64,000 nucleotides of DNA from an uncultured Sphingomonadaceae bacterium (GTDB lineage: Bacteria; Pseudomonadota; Alphaproteobacteria; Sphingomonadales; Sphingomonadaceae). Positions 46,100 to 55,691 of the stretch are shown here, one piece after another. Within the stretch, counting starts at the first letter, position 1, and every line of letters begins with the position of its first letter. The notes beneath the pieces are model-generated. The model searched no databases, had not been told where the DNA came from, and worked only from the letters and a program-made list of their open reading frames with translations. Location: contig CANMFX010000002.1 in the NCBI GenBank assembly GCA_947497315.1, positions 899,595 to 963,594 of the forward strand, written 5' to 3'. The position numbers and the translations under genes are program-made.

Positions 46100-47185
46100 T
46101 TATGCGTCAGCAGTCGTCGAAACGAAGCCAGTGACAACACCGTTGTCTTTCAGATCATCGGTATCACCTGCGCCAGTGCCGAAGGTCAGCTTTTCAATGC
46201 CATCGATTGTCTCAACAGCAACGCCGTGCTTGTCACCGTAATCAAACTTCTCGGTGACCGACTTCCAGCGACGTACACGCGCATGGCCAAGGGCTTGCGC
46301 ACCGCACAAGAAGACAGGAGAGACATCAGAGCCAGCATTACCGACACCTGACAGGATTGGCATGTCGTCAACCTCGTGAACAAGGATACCGTCAAAGTCC
46401 ACATCACCGCCCTGGAATAATTTCTCATTCTGTGCAGTGATTTGAACTTCACGCTGTGCCTGCGTAAGCGTGGTGTCCGCCTTCAGATCACGCATCGCCA
46501 ACGGGTGAACAAACGCAATGTAATAGCGCCGGTTCATGCCGCCCATGCGGACAGGACGGATTTTCGGATCAGCGGTCAACGCCATACGCTTCATCAGCGA
46601 AAGAATGCCAGTGTCCAAAGTATCCGCAGCAGGGTCAACATTCAACAATGATGCACTGTGATCATTACCGGAGTTGTTCGCTACTGCACTACCAAAGAGG
46701 CAGCGGTCGGCATTATCAACCAACCATGCGTCTTTGTTAGCTTCCGAGGCAGCGCCATAAGCAACGCCGTTAATCGACTGCAAGGCCGCGATCACACGGT
46801 CGGTGTCATAGTTCTTCGCCCATTCCATAAGGTTTGGACGTGCTGCATTGCGAAGCGAGAAAGAAGAACGCTGTTCCTCCATATCGGCCACGCGGACAGC
46901 ATTACGCGACTTATCCACGTTCAGAACATATGAGCGAGACGTCATAGCCTCCTCGTTGCCCTCAAGCGTGTTTGTGCCGGTTACAGCCGCGTTTGTCAGA
47001 CGGTTGAGCAGAGCGAAGGTAACAGCGTCACCCTTTTTGCCGCCAAGCTGCTCATTGATCTGAATAATCGACTGTTCGGAAGTGCCCATATAGGGCTTGA
47101 AGGGGTGGTTTCCCTGATATTCGACCCAGAATTGGTCATCCCACTGTTGGACCGTAAGGCCCGCTGCTGCTGTTGAATCAGCCAT
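46100..47185 (-). CDS. major capsid protein (DUF4043 / N4-gp56-like)
   Basis: A 361-residue HK97-fold capsid candidate of the DUF4043/N4-gp56-like group. Typical elements are the N-terminal QWDDQFWVEYQ helix, a GDAVTFALLNRL segment and a DFDGILVHEVDDMP strand. It follows the scaffold gene, as expected. The protein is not of the P22 gp5 type, so the head module appears mosaic relative to P22. Confidence 0.82.
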   Translation of the reverse strand: MADSTAAAGLTVQQWDDQFWVEYQGNHPFKPYMGTSEQSIIQINEQLGGKKGDAVTFALLNRLTNAAVTGTNTLEGNEEAMTSRSYVLNVDKSRNAVRVADMEEQRSSFSLRNAARPNLMEWAKNYDTDRVIAALQSINGVAYGAASEANKDAWLVDNADRCLFGSAVANNSGNDHSASLLNVDPAADTLDTGILSLMKRMALTADPKIRPVRMGGMNRRYYIAFVHPLAMRDLKADTTLTQAQREVQITAQNEKLFQGGDVDFDGILVHEVDDMPILSGVGNAGSDVSPVFLCGAQALGHARVRRWKSVTEKFDYGDKHGVAVETIDGIEKLTFGTGAGDTDDLKDNGVVTGFVSTTADA

Positions 47186-47239
47186 ATTGAAAAATCCTTC
47201 TATGGGAGGGTCAACGTCTCACGACGTGGAAGCCTCAAA

Positions 47240-47926
47240 TTAGCCGTTTAGGACTGCCTCCAGCGGTGTCGGTCCAGCCCATTCCGGGCCTTTACGAGCG
47301 CCTACCGTTCGCTCTCCTGCGGTTGTTTGTGGAGCCTTTGGCGGCTCCTGCTGTTCGCCTTTGAGAAACGCTTCAAACTTCTCCATCAACTCAGGAGTCA
47401 TTTTCTCGGCAGTCTCCTGCTTTTTGTGTTGCTCAACGGCGTAGTCATAAGGGTCTGGATGATTGCGAATTTCCTCCTGCACAGCAGGGGGTTGTGATTG
47501 GAACCATTCTTTGGTCGCTTCCACGGTGTCAGCACCATATGCTTTGGATGCGCGATATTCCGACGCATTGAGATGACGAACGAACGCCTTTTCTTCAACG
47601 GTCATCACCGCGCTTTCCAGTTGCTTCGCCTGAAAGCTTTCATAGCCTTCCGGGTCTGCAATTGGGTCTGGCGCTGGTTCTGGTTCGGGCTGCTTGTAAA
47701 CCTCACCCTTGATTTTCTCCAGCTCTGCGGCGAGTTTTTGACGCTCGTCCCGCTCAGCGTGAAGCGCTTTCAAAGGTACTGTTACATTGCCTTCATCAGA
47801 TTTCGGCTTTTCCTCTGGCGCATCTGCCTTTGGCTCTTCTGCCGGTCGCTCCTGAATGTCCAGGTCTTCATTGCCCAATTCAGGGTTTACATCGTGGTCG
47901 AGCACGTCCTCTAGTTTGGTTTCCAT
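47240..47926 (-). CDS. capsid scaffolding protein
   Basis: A 228-residue acidic, Glu/Lys/Pro-rich, mostly helical protein between portal and capsid genes, the usual place for scaffold. A coiled segment around VPLKALHAERDERQKLAAEL is typical of phage scaffolds. I use the ATG at 47926 with an AGGA site; the frame is open from 47938. Confidence 0.75.
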   Translation of the reverse strand: METKLEDVLDHDVNPELGNEDLDIQERPAEEPKADAPEEKPKSDEGNVTVPLKALHAERDERQKLAAELEKIKGEVYKQPEPEPAPDPIADPEGYESFQAKQLESAVMTVEEKAFVRHLNASEYRASKAYGADTVEATKEWFQSQPPAVQEEIRNHPDPYDYAVEQHKKQETAEKMTPELMEKFEAFLKGEQQEPPKAPQTTAGERTVGARKGPEWAGPTPLEAVLNG

Positions 47927-48044
47927 TATCATCCTCATTTTACCTGTGCGCTGGCATAGCGATACGCCCGATCCCCGGCGGCGGGTTCAGCAAACACGAC
48001 TGCTAACTGTCGAAACGCCCGTTAAGCCCGGCGGCGGCTATCGA

Positions 48045-49859
48045 TTAGGCGGCTGCGCCTATCTCGAATCCTGTTTTTGCGGTTTCAGCCTGCGTTTTCT
48101 CGGCTGTTGCGATATTCTTCTGTGTCTCGCTCTGAATTTTCTCAATCTCAGCAACTTCACTCTGCATAGCGATCTGAGCCTGCTGTTCAGCCATTGGATT
48201 AGGAGCCTGCTGGTCCTCCAGAGATTCCAGAATCTGCTCTTTGTCACGCAAACTAGACGCTTGAATAAGCATTTTAGCATACATTGGAGGCAGGTTGATT
48301 AGGCCCGGCAGCACTTTGGTAAGTGTGTCAAACTGCTCTGCTTGTACGGTTGGAGTATCCATGCCCTCGTCAATCACGATATCAATATCAATTTCTGACG
48401 GTACATTGCGCATTGAAACAACTTGGCTTGCCTGCGGGTCCTGGAGAAAAGCCTGCAATCTCTGTTGCGCACCTGGATCACTAGCTATTTTTGCCTGAGC
48501 TGCCTCATCAGATTGTATCTGCTCCATTAGCATGTCAGCAGCCGTCACAGGTTGATTGATACCCACAAAACGGACGTTACGCCCGTCATCGGTTACACGA
48601 ACCCATCGCTCCTCAGTCCAGAACTGCCTTATGCGTGACCAAATCGCCTCATAAACATCTATCGTAAGCTGGCGAAGGCGGTCCATATGCAAGGCGACCT
48701 CAACAAGCCCTCCCTGTTGTTGCGCCAATATAGCACGCCCTGACATGTCGTTTTCATTCTTGCCCTGCAACGCACTATTAGCGCCCTGCAAATCAATCTC
48801 TGACTTCGCTTCCTGCAGTAAGTTCAGATTTTGAGCCGCCATGTCATTAGTGTTCAAAATCTCGATATCGTCACCGTGAACAACACCATCCGGCTTAGCT
48901 AGTTCCTTCTTTATTCGTTCCGGTGACATTACCGCATTGTTGCCAACGCGGGCCTGCCTTTGGCTGATAAGATGAAGCCCCTTGGAGCGTCGTTTGTTAA
49001 TCTCGTCTTGCGGGTCAATCATATCCCGAACATCGCCGTACCGGTTATTGTCCCGGTCAATGTACAGACTTGCCGCCTTAATCGGGTTCTCCGGCTGTCC
49101 CTCGCTATCGAGATAAGGTGAAACGGCAGGCGCAACCAAATGCCCTTTTTCTGTCAACGTGCAAGTCAGCCAAATGCCCTGCTGTTTGTAAAAAATCTCG
49201 ATAACGCGAACACGCCGACGTGAAGGATCAGCCCATAGCTTCCATTTCGGTCTGTCATCATAGGTTTCTGTGAACTTCGCCGCGTCAATGGTTTGAACAA
49301 GCGCATCTTCTGAATCCTGCCAGCGCGTCTTTGCATCCTCCACATCATACCATGTCACTATCCCCATGTAGGCAGCATCCGAAAAGTCAGCACGGCGGCT
49401 GTGCGGGTCATAAAACAACCTGTCCCACGGGATATTGGTTAAGGCAGGATCAATGCCCTCTCTACTCTGCTTAGCCCCAACCATGATTGCGCCAGTGCCT
49501 TCAACAAGGATAGACTCCCACCCTTCGCTGCGCTTGTCGTCCCATGACTCCTTGTCACAAACAAAGCGGATAGCGTCTGTAGCCGCTTTAGCCGCGTCTT
49601 CGTCATTCGGATTACGCGGGAATGCTTTTGGGTCTTTGCGGGACTGCCGCTCCATTCCGAGAAGATAATTGATCTTGCGCCTGATGCGATTGTAGACAAC
49701 TGGCGGTTGTCCGCGATTTGTTAAAGCCGCCCTCTCTGCATCTGTTAACTGTTTTCCATCATAATAATCGCGGTCACGCTCATTGCGCTTACGCTCTTCA
49801 TATGTGACGTTTTCCGCCTCTTCAAACATGCGGACAAGATGGCTTACACTGTTTTCCAA
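48045..49859 (-). CDS. portal protein (P22 gp1-like)
   Basis: A 604-residue portal. The N-terminal RDYYDGKQLTDAE and NRIRRKINYLLG segments are typical of podoviral portals, followed by alternating beta and helical wing/stem regions and a Gln-rich helical barrel at the C terminus. The dodecamer forms the packaging vertex. Its start overlaps the terminase gene end by 16 bases. Confidence 0.88.
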   Translation of the reverse strand: MENSVSHLVRMFEEAENVTYEERKRNERDRDYYDGKQLTDAERAALTNRGQPPVVYNRIRRKINYLLGMERQSRKDPKAFPRNPNDEDAAKAATDAIRFVCDKESWDDKRSEGWESILVEGTGAIMVGAKQSREGIDPALTNIPWDRLFYDPHSRRADFSDAAYMGIVTWYDVEDAKTRWQDSEDALVQTIDAAKFTETYDDRPKWKLWADPSRRRVRVIEIFYKQQGIWLTCTLTEKGHLVAPAVSPYLDSEGQPENPIKAASLYIDRDNNRYGDVRDMIDPQDEINKRRSKGLHLISQRQARVGNNAVMSPERIKKELAKPDGVVHGDDIEILNTNDMAAQNLNLLQEAKSEIDLQGANSALQGKNENDMSGRAILAQQQGGLVEVALHMDRLRQLTIDVYEAIWSRIRQFWTEERWVRVTDDGRNVRFVGINQPVTAADMLMEQIQSDEAAQAKIASDPGAQQRLQAFLQDPQASQVVSMRNVPSEIDIDIVIDEGMDTPTVQAEQFDTLTKVLPGLINLPPMYAKMLIQASSLRDKEQILESLEDQQAPNPMAEQQAQIAMQSEVAEIEKIQSETQKNIATAEKTQAETAKTGFEIGAAA

Positions 49860-51292
49860 TCGTCCTCCCCTTCCGCATCAAATGCCCTGTCCCAGCGATC
49901 TCCACGCGGTTTGTTTTCACCGCTCTGGACAATCGCTGGATGTGCTTGGTCTATGGCCATGCCTATCATGCTGGCCGTATCTACTTGGTCATCGTGCTTG
50001 CCTGCTGGAAACACGAGAAACTCTGCTAATTCTGCGTCTTGCTCAAAATACACGCGCCCCGATGCAGCCATTGCCTGAAATGCTCTTGCCCTTGTTGGTT
50101 TATCAGCGACCGAGGCAATCCACTCCATCCGGCAGAACGTCTTGCGCTCTCGCATACGCCGGGTCAGCATTGGCTCGATTGATTTTCTGATAACGCCGCT
50201 TTCACCAAACCAAGCCAGCGGTTTATATTTGGCGATCAGGTTAATCTTCTCTTCTATCCAAACATCTGCGGTTGTCTGCCCGCGCCATTGGTCAACCCTG
50301 TAGACTGCTCCACTTGCGTCTATTCCCCAAACGGTGTGGACGGTGTAGTCTCCACCATCATCCGTAACCGCGTAATCAGATGTTCCATAATATCTTAACT
50401 GAGGCAGTTTTTCCCAGCGCTTGAACCAATCCCTTTGAAAGAACGTGCCTTCATCCGGCTGCGGCTTCTGCTGGTACAAGGCTGACCATTCACGAGGGCC
50501 AACGGTTGACTTAATGCGTTCCAGAACGGGTAGAGGATACCATTCCGGCCACAAAGCCTCGTAGTGCTTGCTGATCGCAGGCAGCTCTAAAACCTCCCAC
50601 TGGTCGCCCTCTGCTTCCAGCAAGCGTCCCGCCAAATCATCCTCGTGCCAGCGGGTCTGAATTAACACCACTGCACCACCAGGCATCAGCCGGGTGAATA
50701 ACGTTGATCGATACCAGTCCCAGACAAGATCGCGTCTGCGTTCGCTGTCAGCCTCTTCCCTGTCTTTAAGCGGGTCATCAATCAGCGCAATATTAGCCCC
50801 ACGACCCGTTATTGCCGTACCAACACCAGCAGCGACATAAGCACCGCCCTTGTTGGTGTTCATACGATTGGCGGCCTGGCTATCAGGAGCCAATGAAACC
50901 CCGTTAAAAACCTCCGTAAATTCCGGTGAGCCGACAATGTTGCGAACATTCCGGCCAAAATCATTTGCAAGATCGCTGTTGTAACTTGCAGCGATTATCT
51001 GCCGTTTTGGATCACGCCCCAAGCACCAGGCCGGAAACCTTTTAGATGCCAGCTCTGACTTGCCGTGCCTTGGCGGCATAAAGATCATTAGACGGTCAAT
51101 CTCTCCCCGCTCTACAGCCTCTAACTTCTCTGCAATTAATTCGTGGTGGCTTGCAGCCTGATAAACCTCGTTCGTGTGCTTAGTGAACGCTAGAAGGTTG
51201 CGCCGTGCTTTCGCTGCCCTCACTTCGCTCAGCGTCGGTAAGAAGTTGTTCGAGCTGGTCAAGTTTGTCGGTGCTAAGGCGGTCAAGGTCAT
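49844..51292 (-). CDS. terminase large subunit
   Basis: A 482-residue packaging motor. The ATPase domain has Walker A MPPRHGKSE and Walker B ALIDDP. The C-terminal RNase H-like nuclease has acidic residues in GTSDYAVTDDGGDYT and near the end in KHDDQVDT. The start overlaps the small subunit gene by 113 bases, unusually long; a GTG start around residue 27 is possible. Confidence 0.93.
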   Translation of the reverse strand: MTLTALAPTNLTSSNNFLPTLSEVRAAKARRNLLAFTKHTNEVYQAASHHELIAEKLEAVERGEIDRLMIFMPPRHGKSELASKRFPAWCLGRDPKRQIIAASYNSDLANDFGRNVRNIVGSPEFTEVFNGVSLAPDSQAANRMNTNKGGAYVAAGVGTAITGRGANIALIDDPLKDREEADSERRRDLVWDWYRSTLFTRLMPGGAVVLIQTRWHEDDLAGRLLEAEGDQWEVLELPAISKHYEALWPEWYPLPVLERIKSTVGPREWSALYQQKPQPDEGTFFQRDWFKRWEKLPQLRYYGTSDYAVTDDGGDYTVHTVWGIDASGAVYRVDQWRGQTTADVWIEEKINLIAKYKPLAWFGESGVIRKSIEPMLTRRMRERKTFCRMEWIASVADKPTRARAFQAMAASGRVYFEQDAELAEFLVFPAGKHDDQVDTASMIGMAIDQAHPAIVQSGENKPRGDRWDRAFDAEGEDDWKTV

Positions 51293-51626
51293 ATTTGTGC
51301 GTCACCGTTTTGTTGTTATCGACAGTCAACTTGTCCCCGTATCTCTGTGACCATTTTCCAATGAGCCTAATTCGCGTGTCTATTCTGATGCGCTTGTCAG
51401 CAGCTTCGATTGTTGCATCGTCCGCTATTTCCAGGCATTCATCTGCCAGAGCATCACATCCCAATTCCCTTGCGCGCGTGGAGTGCGCGAAATAATCCTC
51501 ATTTTTCGACAAGTTATAGCGAACGGTGCTTTCGGCTAACTTCATTTCCTTGCAGATCTTGCGGAGAGAATTACCCTCTGAGAGCTTTATGCAGATATCA
51601 TCTAGCTGCTGATCTGTAATAGCCAT
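51180..51626 (-). CDS. terminase small subunit
   Basis: A 148-residue DNA-recognition subunit. The N-terminal HTH reads LDDICIKLSEGNSLRKICKE then a recognition helix AESTVRYNL. The middle forms the helical oligomerisation region and the tail is charged. It precedes the large subunit, and its ATG overlaps the stop of the 829-residue virion gene. Confidence 0.85.
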   Translation of the reverse strand: MAITDQQLDDICIKLSEGNSLRKICKEMKLAESTVRYNLSKNEDYFAHSTRARELGCDALADECLEIADDATIEAADKRIRIDTRIRLIGKWSQRYGDKLTVDNNKTVTHKYDLDRLSTDKLDQLEQLLTDAERSEGSESTAQPSSVH

Positions 51627-54115
51627 CAAGCTGCCTCCATATCTTCAACATTGGCGGGACCGTAAATCGTCAAACCGCCCGACTGCGCTTGTCCTTCGAT
51701 TGATTGGCTCGCACCTTTCGCTGGACAAGTTTCTGTAATGTCATTTGCCATTGCGCCGCCTGTCGTTTCGTAACCATTGGTGTTCGAAGGGCCATAAATT
51801 CGAATTGGCTGATCAACTGCATTACCGTTCAATGTGAACGAGCATGAATTAATCCCGCTCATTGTGGCTTTTGCCGTCAATGCGCCTGATACAATCTCAT
51901 TGATTGTGATGCTGCCCGAGATCGCGCCGCCAAGTAATCCTGCTAAACCGCCTGTTGTTGATACTGAACTTGCCGTGCTACCAGCCAAAAGACCATTGGC
52001 CGCCAATACTCCATTTGCTGACGCTGCAGTCGAGGTTAAACCCGTTAGCGTTCCGCTGGCACTCAGATTACCGCCTCCAGTGTGACTACTTACAGATTCC
52101 CCTGAAATGTAGCCCGTAAGCTGTCCATTGGCCGACACTGTGTGTGCTGTGCCACTTTGACCAGTTAGCCGGCCTCTACCCGCTATGTTACCAGATGCAG
52201 AGAATGTGCCTGCCGTCTGTCCTGTTAATTCTGTCGGAGCTGATCCGGTTATCGTGCCAGCAGCCGTGAATGATATGCTCGTTGGGCCTAACAAACTTCC
52301 TGTAGCTATCAAAGCAGCCTGAGTAGTCGTTACCGCCGTTGAGCTGCCGATTAACGCTCCTGATGCTGCTACGTTGCCATTTAAGGCTGTTTGCGTGCTA
52401 GCTGCGCCAGATACCGCCCCAAGAGCCTGCCCGGTCGCTGTAGTAGCGAAACTAGTTGTTACCGTGCCGCTTATGTCAGCGTTGCCAGTTATCGAACCGT
52501 CGGCCGTGAATGCCTGTGCTGTGGCTCCGCCTAGTGCTGCGGATGCTTGGATAACTCCTGACGCTGTCGTGATGGCAGATGCCAAGCCAGCTATCTGTGA
52601 GCTTCCACCCCCACCCGAACTTTCAGGCAGCGTAACGACTTCAATCGCATATTGACTAGTTTGCCCGTTATCCGATTGTCTGAGCCGTACCGTGCTGGCA
52701 TCAGTCAGCAAATGGTTCACAAACCCGCGTGGGAGAGCCGTCCCCGATCCTGTACTGTCATTTGTCAGCGTTGTAAGAACCTGAGCCGTATCTGCAACAG
52801 CGGTGATCGCAATATCAGCAACCTCTTCTTCACCGCTACCGGTCATCGTGCCAGTGTACCGCGCAACCGAAATATCAGGGTTTTGAATCACCCAGACCGA
52901 GTGATTTTTAGAAGCATCTCCTGTGGTTGTTGTGTCTCGTACCGAAAACTGTGTTGTCGACGATAGCCTAACTCTTGTGCTGGCGTCGTCTAGCCCTGCC
53001 GTTCCCTCCAGATCATATCGATACTGGCAGTGCAAAAATGTCTGAGCAATATCTGCAACCGCAGTGCTGAGGGTTACAGTGCTATCGGTGTTCGCAGCGC
53101 TTGGGTTTGAAAATTGTTCGTTCGTTATTGTCCAGTTAGAGCCGGTAAACTCGACCAGTGCGTAAGAAACAGTCGCGGCTACGTTTGTACGGCCACGCTG
53201 GAAATCCACGTTTGAGCCATTAATATTCGCTGTAAACAGGCCCGCATGAGGATCATTGCGGCCCGTTGATGCGTTGTCCTGCCCTGTTATAAACGGGACA
53301 AGGTCGGCATTGTTGGAAACTGTGCCTGGAATTGAAGCACTTGTAGTTGCGGAGCTAGACGCCGCTGTTGCTGTACCTGTCGCCCTGACCTTTATTTCGT
53401 TCGCGCCGCCTGATGAGCCGATATACTGGATAATCTGCCAATCGACCCGGCAATCATTTGCTGAGCCACGGCGCGTTAGCGTGACGTTATTGCCGGATGT
53501 GGAGCATGAAACCATGAAATCGTCGGAATTTTGGTTGCCCCCGCCAACGGTTCTGCCCATGCCGCTGAGATTGCTGTTGGCTATCTGAAAGAACCACGCA
53601 TCCGAAGCTATCCCGCTTTCAAGCGTGTAATCTGTTGTGTCCGTTAATGTTAAACTGGTTTGGCTTGATGGGATGATTGCAGAGCCGCGTAATATCTTGA
53701 AATCAGGGGCGCTGGCCGAGCCACCTGAGATATTACCGCTAGTCGTTGTTGCGACGCCGCTCGTTCCCGATATAGCGCCGGTCGCTGCTCCAATTTCTAC
53801 TGAATAACTATTACCAACAACAAAATTACCGGGGCCGTAAGTCCATTCAACCGTTGTGGTGTTATCCCCGCTGTTATATGTGGGAGTGCCAACAATGGTG
53901 TAGTTGGAGCCATCCACCGCGATATCTTCGCCGGTCATGGCGGAGACGGCATCCCCAGTGAACGACGCGCTTATCCTCCCTGCCACCAATCCAGTTATTA
54001 ACAGCTCACAAGGAAAACCATTAAGAGTTGCCGGAGTTAATGACCCTAAGCCAAATGTTGTGTCAAAACCCTCAAACGAGCCAAAAATGTCAGCCGCGAC
54101 AAGTGTGGAGGCCAT
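51626..54115 (-). CDS. large repeat-containing virion protein
   Basis: An 829-residue Ser/Thr/Gly/Ala-rich beta protein. Residues 1-500 hold several strand-rich domains. From about residue 505 to 770 there are around ten degenerate 20-25-residue repeats built on xSGxLxGxxSxSxTxxGxL, ending in a distinct C-terminal tail. No enzyme motif is visible. It may be a surface fibre or decoration protein that presents a repeat shaft. Its place before terminase is unusual. Confidence 0.68.
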   Translation of the reverse strand: MASTLVAADIFGSFEGFDTTFGLGSLTPATLNGFPCELLITGLVAGRISASFTGDAVSAMTGEDIAVDGSNYTIVGTPTYNSGDNTTTVEWTYGPGNFVVGNSYSVEIGAATGAISGTSGVATTTSGNISGGSASAPDFKILRGSAIIPSSQTSLTLTDTTDYTLESGIASDAWFFQIANSNLSGMGRTVGGGNQNSDDFMVSCSTSGNNVTLTRRGSANDCRVDWQIIQYIGSSGGANEIKVRATGTATAASSSATTSASIPGTVSNNADLVPFITGQDNASTGRNDPHAGLFTANINGSNVDFQRGRTNVAATVSYALVEFTGSNWTITNEQFSNPSAANTDSTVTLSTAVADIAQTFLHCQYRYDLEGTAGLDDASTRVRLSSTTQFSVRDTTTTGDASKNHSVWVIQNPDISVARYTGTMTGSGEEEVADIAITAVADTAQVLTTLTNDSTGSGTALPRGFVNHLLTDASTVRLRQSDNGQTSQYAIEVVTLPESSGGGGSSQIAGLASAITTASGVIQASAALGGATAQAFTADGSITGNADISGTVTTSFATTATGQALGAVSGAASTQTALNGNVAASGALIGSSTAVTTTQAALIATGSLLGPTSISFTAAGTITGSAPTELTGQTAGTFSASGNIAGRGRLTGQSGTAHTVSANGQLTGYISGESVSSHTGGGNLSASGTLTGLTSTAASANGVLAANGLLAGSTASSVSTTGGLAGLLGGAISGSITINEIVSGALTAKATMSGINSCSFTLNGNAVDQPIRIYGPSNTNGYETTGGAMANDITETCPAKGASQSIEGQAQSGGLTIYGPANVEDMEAA

Positions 54116-54555
54116 TAGTCGAGCGTTACGTCAAGCTCACCAATAGCAAAAGACGGAGTAATTCCGCCGGACACCGCCAACGATGAACTGAGCGCGCCCT
54201 TATAAAACAGATTACCAGTTGAACTTGCCGCCGAACCGATACCGAAATGCGTAACTGTCGATGACCCGCCTGTTGCAGCTGGAAAAGCTATCTCGGCAGC
54301 GTTTGAAACGTTATTTCCAGATATTGTCCAACCTCCACTTGTGCGAGCGACAGCAACGCGGGCATAGCTTGTGTAATTTGCCTCGCTCGTGCTTTGGTTG
54401 CCAGTTTCGCCAGGATCAGCTGTATGCAGAGAAATATAAAAACTGCCTGCGGCCGCACTGTTCTGCAAGCCCGCAGCGTCACCCACATTAGCCCAGTCTG
54501 TATTGTTGAAGATGAGCGTAAGTAGCGCGGTTTCTGCCGCGTTTGTCATTGACAT
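54115..54555 (-). CDS. phage virion protein, small beta-rich
   Basis: A 146-residue protein of the phage tail-fibre-like type. It has an N-terminal ALLTLIFNNTDWANVGDAAG helix/turn, then SFYISLHTADPGE and YTSYARVAVAR strands. The same outline appears in the 43754 gene. The ATG at 54555 has a GGGGGAAA site. It is first in the late operon, directly after a terminator. Confidence 0.66.
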   Translation of the reverse strand: MSMTNAAETALLTLIFNNTDWANVGDAAGLQNSAAAGSFYISLHTADPGETGNQSTSEANYTSYARVAVARTSGGWTISGNNVSNAAEIAFPAATGGSSTVTHFGIGSAASSTGNLFYKGALSSSLAVSGGITPSFAIGELDVTLD

Positions 54556-54659
54556 GACATTTCCCCCGATTTTGAATAAGTACCCACCACGCAACAGCGC
54601 CGATCCGCTGGCCACTCATAGCTTTCTATATCTTGCGTCGGATGTTGGTGGCGGGAATC

Positions 54660-54684
54660 AAAAAAGGCCGGACCATTTCTGGCC
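54660..54684 (-). terminator. terminator between early and late operons
   Basis: On the minus strand the arms GGCCAGA and TCCGGCC (one mismatch) are followed by six Ts. It lies after the 54754 gene and before the late operon's first gene. The late promoter should lie between 54556 and 54660, though no clear boxes are seen. Confidence 0.7.
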
Positions 54685-54753
54685 AGCCCATAAAGTCAAC
54701 TCTGTGACGTTACCGTCTTAAATCACATCGGCCGCCAAATGTCAACCCCCTTA

Positions 54754-55320
54754 TCATTTCATAAATTGATCAAGCGCCGGGATTGTTTTTTCTATCAGTC
54801 GTCTCTTTATGCGCCTGGCATCTGAACTGTTCGCACTATCTCCAAATAAAGCTCGTGCAGCGCCTTCATAGCCCAACGCCTCACAGCACACCAAAACAAG
54901 CTCCCTCGTGTTCTGGCGGCCTATCCTGGCGTCCCAGTGGCGCAATTGCTTGACAGCGTCGAGATACTTTAAGCCCCCGCCGTCACCGTCCGAGATTGTT
55001 CTGTTCAAATTGCTCTTGAGTGGAGACCTGTTTGCTATGTCCCATTGATCAACGTATTTTTGCAGCACCCGGAATTGGTCATCGTTTAGCTTACCGCGAT
55101 TGTGCATCATGGCGTGCCAGCTTTGAATGCGCCAAATCTCTTTCTTTGTCCCCTCTTCGTGATTGTGGACAAATGCCTTTTCTGCATAGCCTTTTGCCGC
55201 TCTCTCCGGTGTTGGTTCGATAGGTGGCTTGGCCTCAACTGCCTTTACCGGCTTTTCACGTTTCTGGCGGGGCTTGTTGCGCTTTGCCAGTGTTAGTGCT
55301 TTGGTTAGCTCTACGCCCAT
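54754..55320 (-). CDS. phage protein, possible late regulator
   Basis: A 188-residue basic protein. The N terminus is Lys/Pro-rich. The C-terminal 90 residues (GLKYLDAVKQLRHWD... to the end) are helical, with a GYEGAARALFG element resembling an HTH. It is the last gene before the late-operon terminator, the usual slot for a Q-like late activator or a packaging regulator (inference). Confidence 0.52.
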   Translation of the reverse strand: MGVELTKALTLAKRNKPRQKREKPVKAVEAKPPIEPTPERAAKGYAEKAFVHNHEEGTKKEIWRIQSWHAMMHNRGKLNDDQFRVLQKYVDQWDIANRSPLKSNLNRTISDGDGGGLKYLDAVKQLRHWDARIGRQNTRELVLVCCEALGYEGAARALFGDSANSSDARRIKRRLIEKTIPALDQFMK

Positions 55321-55521
55321 TTATTCCTCCAGAGCTGCTGTGATAGCCGGTATTTTGGCGACTGCATCGGATATGTCCCGCACTAAGTTATGCTCCTGAG
55401 AACCACTTCCCCAATGCATTGAGGCGGCTATGACCAGAGCGTCCAATTTATAGGTTATATCTCCCCGCCGAATTAAATCGCTTTCCTGTGGCTCCACCAT
55501 GTTATCTGTTTTGTCTGTCAT
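55321..55521 (-). CDS. small phage protein
   Basis: A 66-residue acidic protein, ATGA-coupled to the gene before it and abutting the next. No family recognised. Confidence 0.58.
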   Translation of the reverse strand: MTDKTDNMVEPQESDLIRRGDITYKLDALVIAASMHWGSGSQEHNLVRDISDAVAKIPAITAALEE

Positions 55522-55691
55522 AGCTGTTCTTTCCAGTATTGGAGTTCGGCTTCACAAAGCCTCTCTTCCGTATAGGCAGCATCAACAACCACTGGAAACT
55601 TATCCTTGTGCTTCTCCTGTAAATGCTCTGCCATCCGGTAACGCTGTCGCAGCGCCCCTATCTGGAGCTTTACAAAATCTTCCTTGGTCAT
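55518..55691 (-). CDS. 57-residue phage protein
   Basis: A short frame starting MTKEDFVKLQ and ending in YWKEQL. It is highly charged and helical, with ATGA overlaps at both ends that fit exactly between its neighbours. The regular coupling strongly supports that it is translated. Function unknown. Confidence 0.62.
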   Translation of the reverse strand: MTKEDFVKLQIGALRQRYRMAEHLQEKHKDKFPVVVDAAYTEERLCEAELQYWKEQL

